The notes beneath the pieces are model-generated. The model saw only the letters and a program-made list of their open reading frames with translations. It did no database searches and had not been told where the DNA came from. DNA of 64,000 nt, taken from Siderastrea radians (lineage: Eukaryota; Cnidaria; Anthozoa; Scleractinia; Rhizangiidae). Below are positions 57,101-64,000 of this stretch, in pieces. Positions within the stretch are counted from its first letter, which is position 1, and every line of letters starts with the position of its first letter. The stretch lies in the NCBI GenBank assembly GCA_964017195.1, contig OZ024892.1:10710866-10774865 (forward strand). The letters are read 5' to 3'. Made by a program: the position numbers and the translations under genes.

Positions 57101-60100
57101 TCCACTAAAGCAATCATCCAATCGCTTTAAAAGTGACATACAACTGGCCAGTATTTCAGTTAGTTTGAAACAAAATGTAGTATATTTTACAGTTCACGAG
57201 TTTATTTAGAAAATCATACTTTACAAAATAGCACCAGCAGGGTCACTCGTACCTGAATAACTTCCCAAATTCAACTGATATTTCGCCCTCTCGCTTGTGA
57301 CAGAAAACGAACTGTACTCCGCAAATGCAGTGTTGCCATGAAGGTCTTCCAAGTCGACGCGAAGCTTGTTTTTGCTGCTTACAGTAAGGCGATGAATCTT
57401 GTCCAATCCGAGCCAAAACTCTCCGTTCAGATTGCCGAAGCCGCGTTTGTACTCATCCCAAGCGCGGTAGAAATCTACAGAGCCATCCCGTCGCTTCTGA
57501 AACACCGTCCAACCTCCACCGGCTGTTTTCTGATCACAGTAAACTTCAAATTCACCCAGACCATCAGGATCGATTTTGTACACTCCACTGATCTTGTCAC
57601 CGGACTTGTAGACTTCGGCGCAGTTCTTGTAAACTAAAAATGGAACAAACAATCAATTTTAGTTTTCGTCTCAGTCAAAAAATGCCGAAAAAATACCCAT
57701 AAAAAATTATTGTGCAAAAGTGTTATCGGGAAAATGGCAAAAATGGATTTTTTTACATAACAAAGAACTTGAAAAGGTTGTTTCTGAACGAGGGCCTCTT
57801 GTTTTTGGGGGATTTTTGACGGAAATTGACGCAAGAACGCATGTTAGCAAACGATGTAAGAACTTTTAAACATCGTGGGCTAAACGAAGCGAATTATTTC
57901 CTCAGTAGTGAACGGACTGGAATGGTTCCGGAAGGAACAAATTGCAATACGCGAAAATAAACCAGCGACATTTTGGGCAAGTCGTAGATGGCTCTGACAC
58001 AGTGGAATTAACATTGGGAAACTGTGACAAGTAAATCAAGTTTAAAAAGGCGAAATGCTGCTACGTACCTTTCCCATCAGATCCGCCAGTATCGTTTCTT
58101 TTAAGTGCCCTGATTTCGTTCCGTATTTCCTCCAGCTGTTGCTCGATTTTCTTACAGTTTGGTCCGGCATAGAAGCTGTTGTAGTTGTTATTCACATTAC
58201 AGTGAGCTTTGTTCGTCCCGGCACCGGTTGTGGGTTTCACCGACGACTTTGCCAATGCCGCTACGAAATAAGCGAACAGAATAGCCCGGGAAAAGTATTT
58301 CATCATGCAATGAGTTTTGTGAAGTTCGTCACAAAATAGCATTAAACGTTAAAGATGACGAATGATTCCTAAGGCTTAGAAAATAGTTTATTAAGTTTTT
58401 GAAAACGAGATTTTTCCCGTCTCTGGAATATTTTAGGACGTTTTCATCATCGTTTATCACCAATCACATAGCTCCACATTTTCACAGATCGTGACCGCTA
58501 GCCGAATTTCGTGACACGATTTTTGTACAGATACTGCTTTTAAGGTGTTGAGTAAACGCTTTAGAAGAAATCTCTAAGTGAATACGAAGTCCACTAGTGT
58601 TTTCAGGCGGCAAACTGGAATAATATGCATGAAGACTTAAGTCTTTGTTGTTGTTGGGTCAGTTTTCCTCCGAGGAATAAACGAATATTTCCCCGTAATC
58701 AAATAAACACACCCGTCACGAGAGGCATAATTTAATACTGATTTATCTATACATGTAAACACTACGGAAGAACCATAATCTCTTTCAGAAAATAGGGTCG
58801 ATAGCATGTATTACTTTGTAAATCAACAGAACATGTGGTTTAAAACGGGCGAAAAGTCCTAAAACCATTTTCTGTGAACATTACCACAGGAAAGTACTGC
58901 TCATTAGCTTTCATTTGAATAGTTACTCTTTAGGATTTCATCCACAGACTCACAACAATCAGAACAGAGACTCATAATAAACAGAACCACAAGAAAGTAC
59001 TGCTGAATCGCTTTCACTTGAACGCCACACGGCATAACAAACAGTGCCACAACGAAGTACTGCTCAATAGCTTTTATTTGAATGGTCACTCATAAGGATT
59101 TCATCCACAAACTCAGAAGTAGGAACCACCTTGTACAGCATAATAAACAATACCATAGGAAAGTACTGCTCAGTAGCTTTTCAAAATTGAATGACTACAC
59201 TAAAGATTTCGTCCGCGAATAAACCACAAATAAATAGTTGTGGCTGTAACTGTGTGCTTACGTAACCTGCGATCAGGCCGAATTTTAGCATCGCTCTCAT
59301 ATTCTCTTATGTTGGTCGCTCGCTAAAATAGGGCCTGATACAATCTCTCACAAGAGTTCGTGTCGGCGGCCAAATTTTGGCCGCGGGAATCTCGTAATCT
59401 GATTGGCCCTTTAACAATAGAGCTGTCAACGGAAGTAAATTGTCAACGAGACTCGCTCACAGCCGCCAAGTCTGCCGAAGTAAAATTTGTTGCTCGAATA
59501 AATTCTCGTCGTTCTAGGAGAATTGTCACCATTTCTTTCTCTCCTGAGAATGGCGTTCGGTTTGACGCAAGCTGTCTCTCACCTGGAGCAGAGAAGTACA
59601 GCAACACTGAAGTAATATATCAAACACGAGAAAGAGTGTTTCATCAGGATATCCAAACACCGAGAAGTGGGTTGAAAAAAAGAGGCGCAGCCGAGTTTTT
59701 TTGGCTGACTTCGAGGTGTTTGGATACCTGATGAAACACTCTTTCGAGTTTTTGACGTGGCTTCTCAAACCATTCATAATTCTTGGAGATATTCAAAGCA
59801 AAAGTTCACAAAATCTTATGCTAATTAAGATCCGGTATCCAAACCACCGTCACAGTTGTGATTTCCTTTGTTTTCTCTTTATGAATTATGAATGAGTTTG
59901 AGAAGTGTGTATTCCGTTTTATCGCATCATGTCGCGGAATTTTCATTTGACGGCTTTCAACTAGTATTGATATTAAAAACATGAACAAAGTAGTGGCTGT
60001 TTCCGCGTTTTACGAAACAAAACGAACAGCAGACGAGCAAGTGTCTTTCGCCAAGAATGATCAACAAGTCAACCGATAATTCGGTAAACTTAACGGTAAA

Positions 60101-61218
60101 CTGATGTTTGGCGAGAACCGCAATCAAGTCGCAATAACGATTTTCAGTTTATTCATTCATGTCGTTTTATTGATCTCTGACATTGACATCAAAGGATCTG
60201 ACTAGTTTTATAATAAATGTTCTTCGTTTTAAAATTCGCTGCTGCTTGCGCTTAGAGATAAAATTCGCTGCTAATTTCAAATATTTATCACTTCTCGAAT
60301 TAAATAGCCTGCGAATGCAGCCGCCTCTCCGAACGCGGCAAGCGGCCGGAGCGCGGAGAGGCGGCTGTATTCGCAGGCTACGAATTAAATTACAAAATAC
60401 TCCTTTGTTTATAAAGGGTGTCAGTAAAACGCCGACTCGGGGTCGGGGTCGGAGTCGGGGTCGGGGTGTCTTTTTCTTTTCCTTTTTTTTTTCTTTTTGC
60501 CATTTTATTTGGCAATAGACTCCTTTAGGAATAAAGTATCGTTACGGTGTTAGAGGAGTATCACTAAAACATATTTGTTTTGATTCTTGTCTTGTCTCGA
60601 TTTGATTTGTTTTGTGCGACTTTTGATTTCTCAAAGGAAATTTTGATTGAGCTTGATTTATTTTGTTTCATTTTTTGATTTCCAAAATGTGTTCGTTTGT
60701 TTTCTCAAATGAGTTTTTGATTTCAAAAAATTTCTTCGTTTGATTTCTCAAACAGTCAGTGTAAGAAAGACACAGGCTACGGACCAGGGGTAAAATGCAG
60801 ACTGAGGGTAAAAAAAAGACTGCAGACTAAGGTTAAAATGCAGAATGAAAACTAAAGACTACAGAGCAGAGGAAAAATAAGAGATAAGACAGCCGGAAAT
60901 ACGTCTGGTCTTGCATAGTAAAAGTTCGAAGAAATCTATGAACATCTACTTAATATGGCCGTGACACCAGTGCCTGCCCGCAAGACTGTCGAACCAGACT
61001 GCAACAAAAGCGATTTCAGCTTATTTTAATATTTTACTTTTCCCTTCAAAAATCAAGTTTTCAAGCAAATGGACCCAAACAACAAGCAAACTATGGGATT
61101 TCCTTGCTTACCAGAATTACATCCTTCCGCCATGTTCGTGACTTTGAGAGGAAAGGAAAATGCGGAAAAGGAATCTAATTGCAAATAAATCGCAAAAAAA
61201 AAAAAAAGAAAATAAGAC

Positions 61219-61255
<37 letters not shown>

Positions 61256-63600
61256 GTCGGCGTTTTACTGACACCCGTTTATAAACGGTTTTATTTATAT
61301 CTTTATTCTAAAGAATGAAACTGAAGGTACTTCTCTTAATTGCCCAAGGTTTTTTACGCAGAAAATCGGTGACAAATGGGAAGAGAATATTTACGGATAC
61401 CACCTGAAATGGGAAATGATTCAAGCATGCAAGCATATTTTGGTACATGACAACCTCGTCGTGTTTTGAATTTTCATTCAGTTTCAGCTCAGACAGAGCA
61501 ACCATGTACAGTACCGGAACCTTCAAGTTAGCAATCGTGTAAATTTGAGCACTTGTGCCTAGAAGATATATCGTAGCCTATGATTTTCTTATTTTGCCGA
61601 CATTTACGTGACTTTCTGCGAATTGCCGTTATAGCAAATTTGCATACCGAGGATCGTGCAAGCAGAAGAAATTTTGATTGGCTGTTTTGTTGAATGTCAA
61701 TCAATCAAAAAAAGTGGGCGGCAGACGTTCCGTAGAAGAATTGTATCAGGCTCTAATTTTCGTTTCGCCCGTCCCGCCTGAATGTTTCACCGAGCGAAAC
61801 GAAAATAGAGCCTGATCGCAGGTTAGTGCTTACGTAACAGCCTGGTTTTAGTTGCCCAAAATCGGCAGTCAGTTTTGTTTGAATTTCTTGCTTGTAATAA
61901 TCAGTAGACCACTTTGAGGTGAAAAAAGCAACACGACGCGAGGTTTTTTAACAGCACTTTACGAGAAACGGAGACCACGGAGAATATTTTAGAGTGGGAG
62001 GGAGGGGGCGGGGGAAGGGGATAATTAGTAAAATTATTAAAGATTTCTGAACCAAGAATTGTTTTTGCATCATATCGAAGGTACGTCTCGTTATGGTTAA
62101 TATTGTAATTTTTACCTACGTTTGTCAGATTTGTTTGTGTTGGTGTCTAAACTAATGTCAATGTATCAATGCTGATTTACAATATTTAAAAAAAACGTAT
62201 CGTATACATATGTAACACAGTCACTTACAAAGTAAACTGACTTTGGTTTGTCACGAACATGGAGTTACAAAGAAAGAATTCTCTTTCTGAGCGGACGGAT
62301 ACTCTGACAACTGAGCTATTGTAGAGTCGTGGTGAGCTGTAGATCATATTTACCAGTTTACCAGGTTCAAGTTGTGAAACGCGTCCTACATTAATTTATT
62401 GTAACTCTGCTAGGATCTGCAATGTCAAAAGCGTACTTTGCGATAATAAATAAAGAAAGATGGTAAATTGGTAAATTTTAAGCTCGTTGAATGACTAAGA
62501 AAGATGTAATGTTTAGTTTGTTTGTAGTATGTCACAAACGTGGGCCAAAAAAAACAACAACAACAAAAAACAATAAAATGTGAGAAGGGAATCGAACCCA
62601 TGACATTCTGGATGCCCTAAAAACTGAACTACTTAAGGACACGTGGTGAGCAATAAGGCTTGTTTGTTTCACGTGCATATGACGTGTCTTGTATACTGCT
62701 AGGATTTGGAATGTTAGGAACGCCTGTTTCGTTAATTTTGATTAAACTTGCTTTCACGTTTGAGATGACAGAAATTGCCTGTTGTTTTCGCGGTTATGGG
62801 TTAACACTTGAACTGGAAGAAAAAAACGACGCGTTCTGGTCCTGTATTGCAGCACTCATGTGGATCCTGTCGAGTGATTATCGGCTGATACACTTTGCCT
62901 TTCGGACCTTTTTTTACACGCACTGTAGACGTTATTTCGAACGAGTTTCTTGACTGAAGCTCCTCACAAAAGATTATGTAAGCATTCACTGTACAACTGG
63001 AAAATGAGCAATTTATCGATTGTTACTTTGTCACCCAATTTTACATGTACCCACAGTAAAACTAATAGCGATTTACGTACACATATAGTAGACAAACCTC
63101 CAACTAAACTATTCCTTGGCTATTCAAGCGGAGAAATTGCAGACTCAATGAAGCGGTCATGAAATTTTCGGACGCATACTTTGGTCCGAAATTTGAACGT
63201 TCGACTGAAATATCGAGGTTCTAGTTAAGTATAAACTTCATTGCGCATGTTTTATTTACGTCACACTACGATCTTTGAGCTGTCGCTTGGCCAGTAGAAT
63301 GGACGCTAATACGTTTACAAGGTGCTAAACCAAAACACTTGGCTTATGTCTAACCGGTGTCCCTCGACAGAAAGGACAAACGTTTAGTACAACCTCAGAA
63401 GTGAACACCGCGGCTCTATAACTGATTCCGTCATATTTTTAGGTTCCAGATCCCAACTTTCCTTTTCTTGGAGTCCACTTCACTCCGCGCATTGACGGTA
63501 GCGTATGGCTTGGGCCCAATGCTGTTTTGGCATTCGCTCGGGAAGGATACAAACTTACAGACGTCAATGTAAAGGACTTGATAGATGCACTGGGATACCG
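39101..63600 (+). CDS. L2HGDH: L-2-hydroxyglutarate dehydrogenase, mitochondrial (3' end outside window)
   Basis: FAD enzyme that oxidises L-2-hydroxyglutarate to 2-oxoglutarate in mitochondria (metabolite repair). Coding exons seen: 39101-39180, 40947-41080, 47032-47183, 51461-51592, 52741-52854, 53265-53319, 53413-53450, 55038-55202, 63443-63600, giving 1028 nt, about 342 codons. Junctions are GT/AG and phases agree; the last exon ends in phase 2 at a GTATGT donor, so about 120-140 residues are missing. Exon 1 gives a basic leader ([16 protein letters not shown]) suited to mitochondrial import. The FAD motif [14 protein letters not shown] is at about residues 35-48. Later matches: [53 protein letters not shown], and [20 protein letters not shown]. 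Introns are inflated by transposons; intron 8 (8.2 kb) holds a fibrinogen-domain gene on the other strand. Confidence 0.95.
39540..40260. repeat. Degenerate dispersed repeats in L2HGDH intron 1
   Basis: TTTAGGACAAA-type units at 39560-39670, then two G/C-rich blocks (39690-39830 and about 40120-40240). These share GGGTGGGGAAT and CCCGGG/CCCCTGG ends and look like a diverged inverted pair. Not coding. The rest of intron 1 (39181-40946) shows nothing else. Confidence 0.4.
41365..46362. mobile_element. 5.0-kb foldback element in L2HGDH intron 2
   Basis: TAACACTGGCTAGAATTAAA at 41365 is mirrored at 46343-46362. TAATAA lies outside both ends (41359-41364 and 46363-46368) and may be a 6-bp target duplication. 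The arms pair over the outer ~1.1 kb (41365-42510 versus 45220-46362). The inner part is an array of a ~110-140-bp unit: a short run in one orientation (42510-43010) and a long run in the other (43190-45220). An extra copy of the arm boundary near 44215-44360 shows that the right side was itself duplicated. No transposase is seen. The 68-codon frames at 41466 (+) and 46055 (-) are the same arm sequence. Confidence 0.85.
42510..45220. repeat. Inverted tandem array of TACTTATTGAGTAC / AGCGCTAAGATCGGTA units
   Basis: Each unit contains AGTTATACTTATTGAGTAC, then ACATCAAAATTTA, then GACCTTAGCGCTAAGATCGG and TGAATTGAACT. Four units lie in one direction (from 42510) and about 15-17 in the other (from 43190), with a short unique centre at about 43030-43185. 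Unit length is about 110-140 bp with small indels. Confidence 0.85.
46369..47031 (+). other. Rest of L2HGDH intron 2, no feature recognised
   Basis: AT-rich sequence up to the TTGTTAG acceptor of exon 3. Nothing protein-like or RNA-like seen. Confidence 0.5.
47381..47533. mobile_element. MITE, GTGTGGTTCC family, AAT target duplication
   Basis: A 153-bp element starting GTGTGGTTCC and ending in the near complement GGAACTGCAC, flanked by AAT on both sides (47378-47380, 47534-47536). Interior GGGTGGG...TTCAAAG strings are shared with the larger relative at 48052-51024. Confidence 0.75.
48388..50098. mobile_element. CACAGGC-family foldback, 7-bp target duplication
   Basis: Termini CACAGGCAGCCCAAGC and its near complement; GTCTCCT is duplicated at 48381-48387 and 50099-50105. 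Arms of about 750 bp pair with each other around a centre near 49200-49400. Mirror-image frames at 48847-49152 (-) and 49399-49677 (+) share [19 protein letters not shown] and are arm translations, not genes. Same family as 10675-11993, which has a 7-bp duplication and the same ends. Confidence 0.85.
50106..50840. other. Filler of the 48052-51024 element, no gene seen
   Basis: Sequence between the inner foldback and the right end of the outer element. Short frames at 50517-50841 do not resemble a protein. Confidence 0.4.
52155..52539. mobile_element. TTAA-flanked foldback with dense ACTTGC/ACTTGTGA motifs
   Basis: GCCCTGGCCAAACGGAGTCA at the left pairs with TGATTCCATTTGGCCAGGGC at the right, with TTAA outside both ends (52151-52154, 52540-52543). 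The 385-bp interior repeats ACTTGC or ACTTGTGA many times on both strands (for example CAAGTTATCGCAAGTTG, GACTTGCGAAGACTTGC). No ORF. Lies in L2HGDH intron 4. Confidence 0.75.
53685..54083. mobile_element. G-run MITE with GGTACCCCTTT units
   Basis: TATACAGGGAGGCTCCGCCC near 53721 is mirrored by GGGCGGAGTCTCCCTGTATA at 54048. The interior repeats AAAGGTACCCCTTT and CCCTACCCTTT. Same style as 28850-29320. Non-coding. Confidence 0.6.
54570..54965. mobile_element. Degenerate repeat with GGGGAATTTGAAC ends
   Basis: GGGGGAATTTGAACGC near 54588 and GGAATTTGAAC near 54630 face GGGCATTTGAACGG near 54865 and TCAAATTGCCGGGGG near 54928. Looks like a dispersed short element in L2HGDH intron 7. The frame at 54542-54916 (-) spans it and resembles no protein. 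Confidence 0.45.
55340..55690. repeat. Satellite block A: GAAAGTACTGCTCAGTAGC units
   Basis: About four ~100-bp units containing AGCTTTCATTTGAATGGTCA, TTTAGGATTTCATCCACAGA, TTGTACAGCATAATAAACA and GGAAAGTACTGCTCAGTAG. The same unit forms a second block in the same orientation at 58880-59220, on the other side of the fibrinogen-domain gene. Confidence 0.8.
56535..58306 (-). CDS. Secreted fibrinogen C-terminal domain (FReD) protein, ficolin/MFAP4-like
   Basis: Exons on -: 58069-58306, 57253-57633, 56535-56794, totalling 879 nt and 292 aa. GT/AG junctions all join in phase 1. The start [19 protein letters not shown] gives a clear signal peptide; an in-frame ATG 12 codons upstream (58340-58342) is less suited. 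A short coiled coil ([20 protein letters not shown]) could drive oligomerisation. The FReD runs from NCAEVYKSG (about residue 82) to the end: [58 protein letters not shown] with Ca-site style acidic residues, [19 protein letters not shown] and [20 protein letters not shown]. Such proteins often bind acetylated or other glycans in innate recognition, but ligand and role here are unknown. It lies wholly inside L2HGDH intron 8 on the opposite strand. Confidence 0.93.
58880..59220. repeat. Satellite block B: GAAAGTACTGCTCAGTAGC units
   Basis: About four diverged ~90-100-bp units of the same family and orientation as 55340-55690, ending in ATTTCGTCCGCGAATAAACC. Confidence 0.8.
59631..59744. mobile_element. 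Hairpin MITE, CGAG flanks
   Basis: AAAGAGTGTTTCATCAGG and its complement CCTGATGAAACACTCTTT are the ends; CGAG lies outside both. Between them TATCCAAACACCGAGAAGT pairs with ACTTCGAGGTGTTTGGATA. 114 bp. Confidence 0.7.
60305..60380. mobile_element. 76-bp palindromic element, 9-bp target duplication
   Basis: TAGCCTGCGAATGCAGCCGC and its near-perfect complement form a hairpin of 76 bp. CGAATTAAA is repeated at 60296-60304 and 60381-60389. The TAGCCTGCGA end resembles the TAACCTGCGA end of the surrounding 59263-61825 element, so they may be relatives. Confidence 0.8.
60416..61276. mobile_element. 861-bp element with GGGGTC arrays at both ends, 9-bp target duplication
   Basis: GGGTGTCAGTAAAACGCCGA and its complement form the ends. 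Directly inside are tandem GGGGTC (TCGGGG) hexamers, about six at the left and CCCCGA hexamers at the right. GTTTATAAA is duplicated exactly at 60407-60415 and 61277-61285. Interior AT-rich with no protein. Confidence 0.85.
61835..63442 (+). other. 3' part of L2HGDH intron 8
   Basis: Apart from the tRNA-like copies at 62230-62770 and a G-rich patch at about 61998-62020, no gene, RNA or inverted repeat was recognised. Acceptor TTTTTAG ends at 63442. Confidence 0.4.
62230..62770 (-). mobile_element. Two diverged tRNA-like SINE-type copies
   Basis: Copies at about 62230-62450 and 62520-62730 share TTTGTCAC(G/A)AAC(A/G)TG, GGTGAGC and ACTGCTAGGATTTG-type strings. Read on -, the second has a good Pol III box B (GGTTCGATTCCC at 62587-62598). 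The first has a good box A (TAGCTCAGTTGTCAGAG near 62305-62321). Together they indicate a tRNA-derived family in tandem. Neither folds convincingly as a real tRNA. Confidence 0.45.
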
Positions 63601-64000
63601 GTATGTAGCTCAGACTCGAAAACATCTTCTCTGTTATACCAAATTTTAATAAAATGCGCTCAACCAATCACAGAGCTTGACGTAGACGTGTTCCTAATCC
63701 CTCCTTCTGACTACGGAGGAGGCGCGCGCGACCCACACGCGTGTAACAAAATGGTGGCTGGTTCTGCTGAACAAGCCCATGTTTCACTTGCAGCGCAAAC
63801 ACCTCTTTTGTCCCCGAGGAAAACGACCGACGTGTTGCAAGTCATGCATGACACAGAGCAGCTCGCCCACACAGCCATCTTTTTAACCAATTGCAGATGT
63901 GCAATTTAAGGTCCATTAAAGGTTAGAACGCTTTTCCAATAAACGTCGTATAACTAAACCCAGTACAGTGACAACTTGCGAATCACAGCGAATGTAAATA
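63601..64000 (+). other. Start of L2HGDH intron 9, nothing recognised
   Basis: Begins with donor GTATGT. The frame over 63505-63909 runs out of the exon into intron in the wrong frame and is not a gene. Confidence 0.5.

Larger units (their letters stand above)
59263..61825. mobile_element. 2.56-kb foldback, perfect 9-bp target duplication
   Basis: Starts TAACCTGCGATCAGGC and ends GCCTGATCGCAGGTTA. GTGCTTACG is repeated exactly outside both ends (59254-59262 and 61826-61834). The outer ~80 bp of each arm contain a second inverted pair (ATCAGGCC...GGCCTGATACAAT; TGTATCAGGCTC...GAGCCTGAT). A 9-bp duplication is typical of Mutator-like elements (inference). It contains the three inner elements listed next and no transposase. 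Confidence 0.75.

Noticed and set aside
57338..57637. 99-codon frame on + over the fibrinogen-domain exon
   Set aside because: Antisense shadow of exon 2 of the FReD gene.
60416..61276. (GGGGTC)n considered as an internal telomere tract
   Set aside because: It is not the animal TTAGGG repeat, occurs in two opposed short runs, and lies within an element with its own target duplication.
63505..63909. 134-codon frame on + at the end of the window
   Set aside because: It overlaps L2HGDH exon 9 in another frame and continues into the intron; no domain seen.

Overview
The window looks like invertebrate metazoan nuclear DNA. Its genes have many short exons joined by GT/AG introns of 0.1 to 8 kb, the sequence is AT-rich outside coding exons, and introns and intergenic spacers are full of inverted-repeat DNA elements, tRNA-derived SINEs and satellites. 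The protein flavour and the repeat types suggest an anthozoan, most likely a stony coral. That assignment is inference; no marker gene in the window proves it.

Four conserved genes form the backbone. (1) A TRIM9/TRIM67-type RING E3 ligase on + (967-8969, 7 coding exons, 659 aa). (2) GNPNAT1, glucosamine-6-phosphate N-acetyltransferase, on - (14273-18538, 6 coding exons, 191 aa). (3) UBE3A/E6AP, a HECT E3 ligase, on + (18810-36220, 8 coding exons, 1002 aa); it is head-to-head with GNPNAT1 across a 271-bp shared promoter that has a YY1-like site. (4) L2HGDH, L-2-hydroxyglutarate dehydrogenase, on + (39101 to beyond 63600, first 9 coding exons; the 3' end lies outside the window). A secreted fibrinogen-domain lectin-like gene on - (56535-58306, 3 exons, 292 aa) is nested in the 8.2-kb intron 8 of L2HGDH. 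TRIM9, GNPNAT1 and L2HGDH are all on human 14q21-q22, so part of an ancient linkage group appears to be preserved here.

The accessory DNA is the most unusual part. UBE3A intron 6 carries a 1561-bp element (31376-32936). It has ~240-bp terminal inverted repeats and a 6-bp target duplication AAAAAT. Its only recognisable gene encodes a CUT domain plus a homeodomain. The inverted repeats are packed with ATCGAT/ATCAAT, the site type bound by CUT-homeodomain proteins (CUX, ONECUT). This reads as a mobile element that carries a transcription factor together with dense arrays of that factor's own binding sites. I know of no described counterpart. The copy here has a TAA codon at the end of the CUT exon.

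Other elements: a decayed integrase-core transposase inside a 3.6-kb inverted-repeat element (UBE3A intron 3); a foldback built on a 135-bp TCGAATCGA-type minisatellite (34101-35373); a 5.0-kb foldback with arrays of a ~110-140-bp repeat (41365-46362); a four-level nest SINE < TTAA element < AAT element < CACAGGC foldback in L2HGDH intron 3 (47738-51402); three elements with perfect 9-bp target duplications near 59.3-61.8 kb; a Penelope-like C-terminal fragment (37.3-37.7 kb); and several satellites. Most of these inverted-repeat elements show no transposase.
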